NCBI GenBank assembly: GCA_902768435.1
Contig: CACXLJ010000006.1
Location: forward strand, 1-64,000
Length of the DNA: 64,000 nucleotides
Direction of reading: 5' to 3'
Source of the DNA: an uncultured Bacteroidales bacterium
GTDB lineage: Bacteria; Bacteroidota; Bacteroidia; Bacteroidales; Muribaculaceae
Part shown: piece after piece, positions 41,144 through 49,469 of the stretch
Layout of the letters: each line of letters opens with the position of its first letter
Numbering within the stretch: the stretch's first letter is position 1
The notes under the pieces: model-generated
The model's input: only the letters and a program-made list of their open reading frames with translations
What the model was told of the DNA's origin: nothing
Database searches by the model: none
Made by a program: the position numbers and the translations under genes

Positions 41144-41397
41144 CCCACAAAAAAAGCCGCGCGATGCGCAGTTATTTTGACGGGCTTCGCCCTTAAAATT
41201 ACAATGCTGCGCATTAAAATTATGAATGTAAAAATTCTTGCGCTGGCGCGCTAAAACCGGTGCAACTCCTTTACTCCTAAACTCCGTGGAGGCAATTCGT
41301 GGAGATGTCAAGGGTGAAAAAGTGCAGTGCTGGCGGTGAGGCCAGCCCTGCACATAGTCTGGCGCCCCTAACGGAGCTTTGCGGGTTAAATGCCTTG

Positions 41398-41432
41398 CGC
41401 TAAACTCTAAACACTCAACCCTAAACTCGAGC
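41398..41432. repeat. Degenerate 7-bp tandem array (CTCTAAA-like x 5)
   Basis: CGCTAAA, CTCTAAA, CACTCAA, CCCTAAA, CTCGAGC in exact 7-bp steps, ending 10 bp from the LRR_5 gene stop codon (41443). Confidence 0.8.
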
Positions 41433-41442
41433 ACAGCGAGAA

Positions 41443-43434
41443 TTACTTGATGCCGAGGATTTTGTTGATATTGGTGGAAATGTCTGAAACATTCACCTTG
41501 CTGTCCTCGTTCACATCATCGTTCAGGAAGCTTTGCTCTGTGGGGCCATCAAGAATGTCGTTGACCAGCGCGGCTATGTCGCTCACATTGATGCGGCCGT
41601 CACCGTTCACATCGCCCACAAAGGGCATCTCCTGTGTCTCGTCGAACTCCACAATCCTCTCGCTCGTGAAGTAGCTCCACGGCGCTGTTCGCTCGTACAC
41701 GCTCTTGCTGCCCTTGGGCACATATAGCGTGGCGACATACTCGCTCTGGATGGTGTGACCTTGTTGATCAATAAGGCTTGTGACTGTTGGCGGTGTCTTG
41801 CAATGTGTGTAGATCTTTGCCCGACGCGGGAAATAGGTCAACGCATCTTTTGTGGGTATGGAAGTGCCAAGGTCAAGAATCTGGACGGTGTAACAACTGT
41901 CCAGATAGCGCAAATACGAGAATTGTTCACCCGGTGCCATGCTGCCCAGTCCGTCGAATGTCTCGCCCGTCCACACCATCTTGTAGATGTTGCACTTGAC
42001 GAATGCGTCCTTGTGAACAGCCACTGCAGGAGGCATCACCAGGGTGCCGTTGTTGAAGTTGAGGTTGCGGAATGCCTCGGCCTCGATGGTCTTCAACCCT
42101 TCGGGCAGCTCAAGCGACGAGAGCAGGCTGCTGTATTCAAAGCTCCTGGGCTTGATGGTTGTCACCGACTCGGGCAACACGAGCTTCTTGTAGAAGGTGC
42201 AGTGGTCAAAACATTTCGTTGGAATCGCTTCAATGCCGTCGGGCCAGAAGAAATCTGAATAGAACTCGCAGTAGGCGAACTCGTTCTCATGCAGCGTGGT
42301 GAACGATTTGGGCAGCAACAGCCGACCCTTGAAAGTGCAGCCGTTGAATGCGCCTGCGGTTGATGTCACTCCATCTGGCAACGCCAGATCCTCATTGAAG
42401 GTGCAGTTGGCAAACAGTCTTTCACTCAACTGGGGATTCTCGCCCCAGTCAAAAGCGTTAAATGTCACTCCCTCGAATGAACCCTGCTGGAACCCACTCA
42501 TGTCGGCAGGCAGGGTGAACTGCTCAAATTCACTGTATTCAAAGGTGGGACCTATATCTAAGGTGACACAGTTCTTCAATGACGAAGGTAACTTGGAAAG
42601 TACGCAATAGTTCAGTTGTCCGCCAATCGTTTCCAGCTGGCATCCGTTCTCAAAGGCGATGTGCGTCTTCTCCTCGTCATTATAGCAAGGCATGCTGTGG
42701 GCGATGCGCTTCACTGTGGCGGGCACAGTCACCTCGGGCACGCGCAGGATGGTCACCACCGTTTCATTGTCGCCTTTCTGCATCAGGCAGCCATTGATGC
42801 AGTCATACACCGTGCTGCTCTCGTCGTATTGCAGATTCTTGGCGAATCTGAAGGGGAAATCGTTGCCCAGATCCATACCTTTCCTGATGGTCAGGTTGTC
42901 GAGGCTGTATGCCGAATTGCCCAATGCGCTGTTCAAGGCATCATCACCCCAGTAGCACTCCAGCTGTTCCAGCGATGTGGCATTTGCGAAATCAAACACA
43001 TTGGGCATACTGCTGAACGGAAAACCTTCATAGGTCGTCGCAAAGTCTTGATGTTTGAAGGTCAAACCATATTTCCCTATCTTCTTGACGGTTGACGGAA
43101 ACACGATGTGCAGACAGTTCTCAAACACGGGAGAATGTGCAGACATCTCATCACCTACGGCCGTAACGGTCTTCTCTTCCCCTTCAACCACAACTGTACT
43201 GGGAATTTCAATAACAGCATCATACTGATAGTGACCCGTCTGGTGAGTTATAGTGTCCACATACCATTCACCACAGCACTTGATGAGCGTCACCGTACCG
43301 GGGTCTGCCGAGTTTATCTCAAAGGTAAGTGTGGTATGCTCTCCAGTCCTCACCGTGAAACTCGCGCTGGCGCTGCCCATGCCCAGCAGGAGCATCAGCA
43401 GCAGGCTTGTCAGTTTAAAAATTGATGTTTTCAT
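41443..43434 (-). CDS. BspA-like LRR_5 protein with C-terminal dockerin-like pair
   Basis: 663 residues. Signal peptide about 1-25 (SASAS end). The body is built of LRR_5 units of the treponemal/BspA kind (for example IPTKCFDHCTFYKKLVLPES and IEAEAFRNLNFNNGTLVMP). The last 65 residues hold two dockerin-like loops (GDVNGDGRINVSDIAALVND and DVNEDSKVNVSDISTNINK). Predicted surface or secreted adhesion-type protein. Promoter TAAATTTG at 43482-43475. Confidence 0.88.
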   Translation of the reverse strand: MKTSIFKLTSLLLMLLLGMGSASASFTVRTGEHTTLTFEINSADPGTVTLIKCCGEWYVDTITHQTGHYQYDAVIEIPSTVVVEGEEKTVTAVGDEMSAHSPVFENCLHIVFPSTVKKIGKYGLTFKHQDFATTYEGFPFSSMPNVFDFANATSLEQLECYWGDDALNSALGNSAYSLDNLTIRKGMDLGNDFPFRFAKNLQYDESSTVYDCINGCLMQKGDNETVVTILRVPEVTVPATVKRIAHSMPCYNDEEKTHIAFENGCQLETIGGQLNYCVLSKLPSSLKNCVTLDIGPTFEYSEFEQFTLPADMSGFQQGSFEGVTFNAFDWGENPQLSERLFANCTFNEDLALPDGVTSTAGAFNGCTFKGRLLLPKSFTTLHENEFAYCEFYSDFFWPDGIEAIPTKCFDHCTFYKKLVLPESVTTIKPRSFEYSSLLSSLELPEGLKTIEAEAFRNLNFNNGTLVMPPAVAVHKDAFVKCNIYKMVWTGETFDGLGSMAPGEQFSYLRYLDSCYTVQILDLGTSIPTKDALTYFPRRAKIYTHCKTPPTVTSLIDQQGHTIQSEYVATLYVPKGSKSVYERTAPWSYFTSERIVEFDETQEMPFVGDVNGDGRINVSDIAALVNDILDGPTEQSFLNDDVNEDSKVNVSDISTNINKILGIK

Positions 43435-43474
43435 ATCTGTTTGTTTTTTAATTCATGGTTTTATCTTAATGATG

Positions 43475-43482
43475 CAAATTTA
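43475..43482 (-). promoter_or_regulatory. -7 promoter element of the LRR_5 gene
   Basis: CAAATTTA on the plus strand, 40 nt before the ATG. Confidence 0.55.
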
Positions 43483-43535
43483 AAACATCTTTTTGTCATT
43501 CACTAAAATAAATCATGAAAAGTTAAACATTTGGG

Positions 43536-45650
43536 TTATTTTATTGTCACAATCGTCCAAGTTGTTGATGGATTTGTATTCACCAGTATATCACCTGGCT
43601 TGAAGGCAACCCTATTTGTATCAATGCTGTTCTTGGTTTGCTTGCGGCACATGATGCTGTCACCCTGATATGTGATGCGGTCCATATCGTTATCGCTATA
43701 GAAAGGTATGGTCTGCAGAATGTTCTCGTTTAGGTCTTTCCATTTATAACCACAGACACTAATACCATTGTCATACAGGATTTGAGCCCCACACACGGGC
43801 ACATCAACAGTTTTCCATGCGGTTGTGGCATCGGTTGATCGCCTTCTAAATAGCCTGATTGTGAATTCAAAGTTGTTCACATCATCGATACCAGTGCTGA
43901 AAGAGAGTAGCGCGGCACCTGCCTGATTCTGAGTGAAATTCAGTGCATCGCCATAGGTCGTTATCTCATGCAGTTGATTGCTGTTGAAGGTGGCAATGAT
44001 GTTGCGTTCATTGTCCCAGATTATCTGATAGTAATACAGGTAGAGTCCACTTGCCCCCAGCCAAATAAGTCCTGCATTCTTCTGCTTGTTAGTTGTCACA
44101 TCATAATTGGGTGAATGGATTGTAAATGTCTTATCAATACCAAATCCCACAGAAATGAAGCTCTCGCGGGAGAGTTTGTAGCTGAAGTCGTTGAACTCAT
44201 CAAACGACGGTGTAGATGATATGGCACCTTGGTCATTGTATAGAATCTTCTGTATTTTGATGCCGAATGTATAAACCTTTGTTGGCAGACCATGAGTTAC
44301 CCAGTAGCGGTACATGTTGCGTATTTTCACTATGCTGTGCCTGTCGATTTGAACATCATATTCAGTGGCATTTCTAACTATATTTTCATATTCAGCGTAG
44401 TATTCAGATGGGAACGGCCCACCAAAGTCTCTGAATGTTAAGTGGTTGTTTGACATTTCCACCACACTTCTGTCTTCATTGATGTTTCCTTGTATCACAA
44501 TTGAGGGATTACAACCCACATGGAAATAATTATCATGAACATTCACACAAGAGCATTTAATTGTCAATTGATGTCCGTACTCTATATGGTTGTTGCAGAA
44601 TGTAACTGAATTTGAACTTTCAATCGAAACGTCAGCATTGATGATATTGCAGTTCACTTGTCCGCTCATGCAGTTAAACAATCTGACACCTTTATTATAA
44701 TAGCCGTCGTGTATGGCATTATGCTCAAAAAGACATGCATCACCAAGCCAGTTCATGTTAAATGCAAAGACCCAAGGATAGTCATTGCCCATCAGTGTCA
44801 TGATTTGTGAATACAACGAACTTCCGCATACATAATCGCAGTTCCGTACCAGTTTGCAATCATAATAATTATTACCAAATTCTACGGCCTTTCTAAAATT
44901 GCGGAAGCGAACATTCTCTATTCTGACCGTTTCAAGTGCATGGATACCGCCATAGAATGCAGTGGATTTCGTCTGAATGTCTTCTAGTGTTGAACTGCTA
45001 CTTATTGGTACTCCTGTATTCTCCAAGTAGTTCAATAAGCATAAGTTCTTGATGGCTGTTATCTGACCTGCAAGGAAGCCTCCTGTAGTATGCTTTGTGT
45101 GGGTTACAGGATCTTCGTTGACGTATATCATATATTTCTCACTTGCGTCAGTGATTGCGGATGTGTCGGATTTACATGATTGCAGTACTGTTGCGGCAAA
45201 ATCACTATCCATTCCGGCTTCTCCAACCAGCTGAATCCCATCAATTAAATCGATGGGGGTCTTGATGATGTAATAGCCCTTGGGCAAGAACACTTCGCCC
45301 ATCTTCTTCATTTGGATGGCTTTGTTGATATAGTAGCCCGCGTCCTTTAGGCTGTTAGGGATTCCATAATTCTGAAGAGTTAGGTACGCAAAACAGCCGA
45401 ACCACTGCGGATAGGCACGTTCAACCATCCAAGTGCCAGTAACATTAAGATCTTCACTGAAAATCTGTGTTGGAGAAGCAATGATTCTAGTGTTTATGCC
45501 TTTCAATTTTTGATTGTTGACAGTTTTAATAATTTTACCGCCGTTAAAGATTAGTGTAACTCCAGAAGCAATATTCACGGTAGTATCAGTTGGCAAATAA
45601 TAGTCGCTTGTCAATACTATCGTTTCGTCTACAGAAAAAATTGTTGCCAT
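43536..45650 (-). CDS. Tail-spike-like right-handed beta-helix protein
   Basis: 704 residues without signal peptide or lipobox. The N-terminus VNIASGVTLIFNGGKII, then IIASPTQIFSEDLNVTGTW and AYPQWFG, is a pattern I recall from Bacteroidales prophage and mobile-element pectate-lyase-superfamily proteins. A central block of short repeated strands with Asn ladders (CNIINADVSIESSNSVTFCNNHIEYG) indicates a beta helix. The C-terminal end (TIVTIK) looks like phage tail appendages. Lower GC than neighbours. It follows the DUF3244 gene on the same strand with a 77-bp gap and shows no promoter of its own. Probably horizontally acquired; no other phage genes nearby. Confidence 0.65.
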   Translation of the reverse strand: MATIFSVDETIVLTSDYYLPTDTTVNIASGVTLIFNGGKIIKTVNNQKLKGINTRIIASPTQIFSEDLNVTGTWMVERAYPQWFGCFAYLTLQNYGIPNSLKDAGYYINKAIQMKKMGEVFLPKGYYIIKTPIDLIDGIQLVGEAGMDSDFAATVLQSCKSDTSAITDASEKYMIYVNEDPVTHTKHTTGGFLAGQITAIKNLCLLNYLENTGVPISSSSTLEDIQTKSTAFYGGIHALETVRIENVRFRNFRKAVEFGNNYYDCKLVRNCDYVCGSSLYSQIMTLMGNDYPWVFAFNMNWLGDACLFEHNAIHDGYYNKGVRLFNCMSGQVNCNIINADVSIESSNSVTFCNNHIEYGHQLTIKCSCVNVHDNYFHVGCNPSIVIQGNINEDRSVVEMSNNHLTFRDFGGPFPSEYYAEYENIVRNATEYDVQIDRHSIVKIRNMYRYWVTHGLPTKVYTFGIKIQKILYNDQGAISSTPSFDEFNDFSYKLSRESFISVGFGIDKTFTIHSPNYDVTTNKQKNAGLIWLGASGLYLYYYQIIWDNERNIIATFNSNQLHEITTYGDALNFTQNQAGAALLSFSTGIDDVNNFEFTIRLFRRRSTDATTAWKTVDVPVCGAQILYDNGISVCGYKWKDLNENILQTIPFYSDNDMDRITYQGDSIMCRKQTKNSIDTNRVAFKPGDILVNTNPSTTWTIVTIK

Positions 45651-45727
45651 GTTTTGTTAGTTTAATATGCATTGTAAAAAATAAATTAAATTTTCCGATA
45701 GGGTGACACGAAGTGAGGTGGTAATAG

Positions 45728-46096
45728 TTAGGGCACGGTGAACTGGCCTTCGAAGTCGTGGTTCCAGGAGGTGGAGATTTCGATGGAGTAGTCACCGCTG
45801 GAGAGGGAGGAGACATCGATGGTGCCGCCGCCTGGCTTTGTGTCGGTGATGACGGCATTCCACCAGTCGTCGTAGATGGTGACATAGTAAGTGACATTGG
45901 CGTAGTCAACAATGGTGACCACATCCAGTTCGCTGTTGTAGTACACATCGGGCATGTCGGCCGGGATGTTCCACTGTGTAAAATGGTTCTTCTTGTCTTT
46001 CAAAAAGATTTGGGTGTAGGCTGGCGTGCCTTCGATGATACCATAAACAGGTATCACGATGAATAGTGTAATGATTGTAATTAAAAACTTTTTCAT
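45728..46096 (-). CDS. Exported DUF3244-like protein
   Basis: 122 residues from ATG 46096 (MKKFLITIITLFIVIPVYG, signal peptide); the frame extending to 46186 lies upstream of the promoter words. The body is a small beta sandwich with YYVTIYDDWWNAVI and SLSSGDYSIEIST, the DUF3244 signature. Short DUF3244 proteins are frequent beside Bacteroidales surface genes. Promoter with ideal geometry at 46129-46161. AT-rich. Confidence 0.8.
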   Translation of the reverse strand: MKKFLITIITLFIVIPVYGIIEGTPAYTQIFLKDKKNHFTQWNIPADMPDVYYNSELDVVTIVDYANVTYYVTIYDDWWNAVITDTKPGGGTIDVSSLSSGDYSIEISTSWNHDFEGQFTVP

Positions 46097-46128
46097 GATT
46101 CTGTGGTTTAAAGAATTATTCAATGTTG

Positions 46129-46161
46129 CAAATTTATACACACCCAATATATTACACCAAA
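46129..46161 (-). promoter_or_regulatory. Promoter of the DUF3244/beta-helix unit
   Basis: Leftward TTTG (46161-46158), 21 bp, TAAATTTG (46136-46129), 32 nt before the ATG. Confidence 0.7.
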
Positions 46162-46302
46162 TTATTAAGGTTATAAATCGCCTCAAATGGGTGCTGATTA
46201 TCAGGCACTTAGCTTTTGCAAGTACCTAAAACTACTAACATGCTGATTGTCAGAATCCTAATAAAGGCCATTTTGAACTAGGCCTCAAAATAAAATTGAC
46301 AA

Positions 46303-48138
46303 TTATGCCTTAGAATGAAGGAATTCTTTTATGAAATCGTCAATATTCTGGTTTTTCCCGGTCAATTTTTTCATGGTATATGTCTTATAGCTGCTAATTG
46401 TCTTGATATTTGTGAAGTCAAGGCATAACTTGATAACCTCATTTGAGAATCCAAGACAGCTCAGAGCGATAAATCGCGCATCAACTTCTGAACATTTGGG
46501 GCAGTTTTGTTTGACATGGGTGATGATTCCTTGATAGCCTGTATTCACTACATACTCCAGATTAGCCCAAAACTCTTTACTCAATTTTCCAATAGTTAGA
46601 TTATACCTTTTCCGTGAAGTGAAAATGGCTGTAAGAAACGACACATTTCTATCATCGCACTGAAGTTTTTCAGACAGTTCACGCAACAAGGCATAATGGC
46701 AGGCAAGGAGTTCTGGAGTGTTGACATCTCCCTTGTTCTTATTAGCCATCAGTGACGCTTGAGCAAGAGCATGCTCCCTTTCCTCTTTTTCAATCTCTAA
46801 ACGCTCATTATCGGATGCCAACTGTCCTTTTTCTGTTTCCAGTTGCTCTAATCTTACTTTAGCCAGTTCCTGTTCAAGGGCAAGACGTTGCATTTCAGAC
46901 TGAATCGAATCCTTCTCAGAGTTGGCCTGCTTAATCTGTCTTTTAATATTACGATAGCGTTGAAGCAACAGTAACAGCAACAGAACCAATATCAACAGAA
47001 TGGTAAATAATAGAAGCAGGTTGAACTTAAGTCTTGAGTTATTGAGTTTCAGTAAAGTGTTGTTATATTTCTCTTCCGTGTCCTTTAGCTGCACTTGATA
47101 GGAGTTAAGCATGACACTATCGGCCATACTGGCACATTTCATTGCATAAACAGAGTAGTTCTGATAATCATGTTTAGCACAGCTTATCTCTGCAAGCATA
47201 TCTAGTTGTGTCATACTATCAACAACATTCTGAGGCGGTGGCATTAGCTTAAGATAATACTCAGCTGAGTCTATCATGCCCAGTTTGGCAAACGACCTGA
47301 TGCCAAGAGAAATATATTTTGTGTCATCATAAACTCCCTGATTCTCTCTATAAATTTTTGTCGCTAAATCTTTTGATTTAGAATAATCCTCCAAATAATA
47401 ATAGAGCCCGCAAAGTTTATCAAGAGCTTCATAGTAATTATAGGTGAGTCCATGCTCCTTGGAGAAACTGATAGCTTGTTGCAAATAGTGAAGGGCGCTG
47501 TCGTTGTTATGGGTGCGATACAGTCCGCCGATGCCTGTGAGGCATACCGCCTGATAATAGTCGCTACCCACTTTCACGAAATGTGGCAATGCCTGCTTGA
47601 GTCGGACAATATCGGTAGAGTCGGTAACAAACTCTCCCTCGTAGAGTTCTGCGATGCGGAGGTTGGTGTAGCCGAGGTTGAAGTGGTCGTTAGGGTCGGC
47701 GGTAGATTCAGCCTCAAGATACCACTGCATGGCTTGCTGTGGATTGTCTGTCATTTGTGCAACTGCACCACTATAGATGAGGGAGCGGGTATAAAGTTCA
47801 CGGTCTTGCGCTGACGAATGATGCCTGGCGTAATAGTTGCGGGCAATATTGATGAGAGAGTCATTGGATGGAAACGCATAACACTTGAATTGTGCTTGGG
47901 TAAGCAGCAGGGCATGGCGGGCGCGCAGGGCTTCGTCGGCCTGCAGGGCGCGGGCGGTGTCGAGCGCCACCATCTGGCGCAGGGCCGCGCTGTGGGCGGC
48001 AGTGTCACTGGTGCGCAGCAGCGAGTCGGCACGGTCAAGCTCCGCCATGACGCGCGCATCGTGGCTGCCCCCACAACCCACAAGCAGGGCAGTGAGCAGC
48101 GACAGCAGGGTGAGCGATATGACCGACAGGCGTTTCAA
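46303..48138 (-). CDS. TPR lipoprotein-type membrane regulator with C-terminal HTH-like domain
   Basis: 611 residues. The N-terminus is a lipoprotein-like signal (LLVGC), TPR units span about 90-350, one membrane helix about 375-402 (leucine-rich), a coiled coil about 405-470, and a C-terminal domain with RFIALSCLGFSNEVIKLCLDFTNIKTISSYKTYTMKKL that resembles the LuxR-like helix-turn-helix end seen in Bacteroidota TPR regulators. A membrane sensor that binds DNA is plausible. Coding for the first 80-90 residues is GC-rich, the rest AT-rich, so the gene looks mosaic. Confidence 0.8.
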   Translation of the reverse strand: MKRLSVISLTLLSLLTALLVGCGGSHDARVMAELDRADSLLRTSDTAAHSAALRQMVALDTARALQADEALRARHALLLTQAQFKCYAFPSNDSLINIARNYYARHHSSAQDRELYTRSLIYSGAVAQMTDNPQQAMQWYLEAESTADPNDHFNLGYTNLRIAELYEGEFVTDSTDIVRLKQALPHFVKVGSDYYQAVCLTGIGGLYRTHNNDSALHYLQQAISFSKEHGLTYNYYEALDKLCGLYYYLEDYSKSKDLATKIYRENQGVYDDTKYISLGIRSFAKLGMIDSAEYYLKLMPPPQNVVDSMTQLDMLAEISCAKHDYQNYSVYAMKCASMADSVMLNSYQVQLKDTEEKYNNTLLKLNNSRLKFNLLLLFTILLILVLLLLLLLQRYRNIKRQIKQANSEKDSIQSEMQRLALEQELAKVRLEQLETEKGQLASDNERLEIEKEEREHALAQASLMANKNKGDVNTPELLACHYALLRELSEKLQCDDRNVSFLTAIFTSRKRYNLTIGKLSKEFWANLEYVVNTGYQGIITHVKQNCPKCSEVDARFIALSCLGFSNEVIKLCLDFTNIKTISSYKTYTMKKLTGKNQNIDDFIKEFLHSKA

Positions 48139-48172
48139 CAGAGAATTCGTGAAAAGAGAGAAAAAAGTGGGG

Positions 48173-48886
48173 TTACTCGGGGAAGAGGCGGTCGGCTACC
48201 TGCATCATGCGCGACACATCGAAGTAGAATCCCTCGGTCTTGCTGCCCTCCTTCTTCTTCACCGAGATATAATCGATGCCATTGCCCATCTCGGTGTGGT
48301 CCTCGGCCACATAGCCCAGGAAGTTCACAATGTTATATTCATGCTGAGGGCAAATCACCACCCAGGGGCTCTCCTTGGTGCCCTTGCCCGACGACATGAT
48401 GGCGGCAATCAGGTGCTCCAGGCGGTACTGGCGCACATCGGCACGGGCATATTTTTTCTTCTCCTTGAGCACATAAATATAGAACTGCATCTGGTCCAGG
48501 TCAAAGATATTGTCGTCGAGCGAGAGTTCGGCATACTTCTCGATGCTGTCGCACTCGGCACGCGAGTGGGGCTGCTTGTAGTAGAGTTGCTCTACCTTGT
48601 TGCCATATTCGCTCTCGCGATAGGGGTTATAGTCTTCCTGGAAAATGTAGCCATAATACAGGTCGCGATAGGCCTCAAAACTCATGATGGTGTCGTTGCT
48701 CTTGAACGACTTGATGAGATTGGGATAATAGAAGCGGGCCTTGGGGTCGAGCGTGATTTGCTTGATTTTGTCAAAGTCCACTGGGCGCACCTCAAACTTG
48801 TTTTGCGCACACACCTGCACGGCTGCCATCACGGCAACCAATGCCACGAAAAACTGTACGATATGTCTTCTTGTCGTATTTGTCAT
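48173..48886 (-). CDS. Exported DUF4919 protein
   Basis: 237 residues from ATG 48886; the longer frame to 49015 overlaps the upstream gene and lacks support. Signal peptide MTNTTRRHIVQFFVALVAVMA to VCAQ. DUF4919 text: PNLIKSFKSNDTIMSFEAYRDLYYGYIFQEDYNPY, then the helical middle and the CPQHEYNIVNFLG end. Function unknown. It starts 14 nt after the membrane protein gene stop and is probably in the same unit. Confidence 0.85.
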   Translation of the reverse strand: MTNTTRRHIVQFFVALVAVMAAVQVCAQNKFEVRPVDFDKIKQITLDPKARFYYPNLIKSFKSNDTIMSFEAYRDLYYGYIFQEDYNPYRESEYGNKVEQLYYKQPHSRAECDSIEKYAELSLDDNIFDLDQMQFYIYVLKEKKKYARADVRQYRLEHLIAAIMSSGKGTKESPWVVICPQHEYNIVNFLGYVAEDHTEMGNGIDYISVKKKEGSKTEGFYFDVSRMMQVADRLFPE

Positions 48887-48900
48887 AATTCTTTCTTGAG

Positions 48901-49392
48901 TTAGTAAAAAATAAAGCCCTCGACCGTGATGCCCAGTATCGAAACCGCCACAAGTGCCGGCAGGCATTTGGTGCCCACATACTGGAAGAAGTTGGCCGAA
49001 GGGGGCTGAATCCATTTGCCGTTAGGCGTGCGGCTATAGGCCATCACACCTATGAGCGAACCAATGATGGCGCCCAGCACTATCAGGCTGGGGCTGATCA
49101 CAAGGCCCAGCATGGCACCAGCAACGGTCGAGAGGCCCACATACAGGTTGCTCTCGCTATGTCCGTCGGGCTCACCCTTGGGCGTCATGAACTTGAGCAT
49201 GAGCACAATCATGGCAGCCACCGCCCAGAAGATGAGCGAGAAGGTGCGCAGATAGATGAAAGTGCTCAGATGCAGGCAAAGCATGCCGGCATAGGCCGGT
49301 ACCACGGCCGGAAAACGCGGCCAGAGAAGCAGCACCAGTGCCAGCACCATCGCAACGATGCCCACGACAAACAGTATGTAGTATAGTGTCAT
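48901..49392 (-). CDS. Small integral membrane protein with glycine zipper
   Basis: 163 residues from MTLYYILFVVGIV (49392). Five or so membrane segments. The segment VAGAMLGLVISPSLIVLGAIIG has Gly spaced as in glycine-zipper DUF456-like proteins. No firm family. Lies between the HD phosphohydrolase gene and the DUF4919 gene, all leftward. Confidence 0.65.
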   Translation of the reverse strand: MTLYYILFVVGIVAMVLALVLLLWPRFPAVVPAYAGMLCLHLSTFIYLRTFSLIFWAVAAMIVLMLKFMTPKGEPDGHSESNLYVGLSTVAGAMLGLVISPSLIVLGAIIGSLIGVMAYSRTPNGKWIQPPSANFFQYVGTKCLPALVAVSILGITVEGFIFY

Positions 49393-49469
49393 TATTCTAT
49401 AAAACCTCAAAACGCGCAATTTATTGCATGCGTTAAGTTAGTTTAGCAATTGTGTTAATAAATCATTTA

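Larger units (their letters stand above)
41065..41442. other. Intergenic region with two tandem arrays and GC-rich palindromic words
   Basis: No gene. It holds the CTAG array at 41072-41143, then AT-rich spacers separated by small GC palindromes (GGGCTTCGCCC, TGCGCA, GCGCTGGCGCGC) around 41150-41260, and the CTCTAAA array at 41398-41432 next to the LRR_5 stop. Confidence 0.6.

Noticed and set aside
48887..49015. Upstream extension of the DUF4919 protein
   Set aside because: It overlaps the preceding membrane-protein gene, and the signal peptide starts at 48886.
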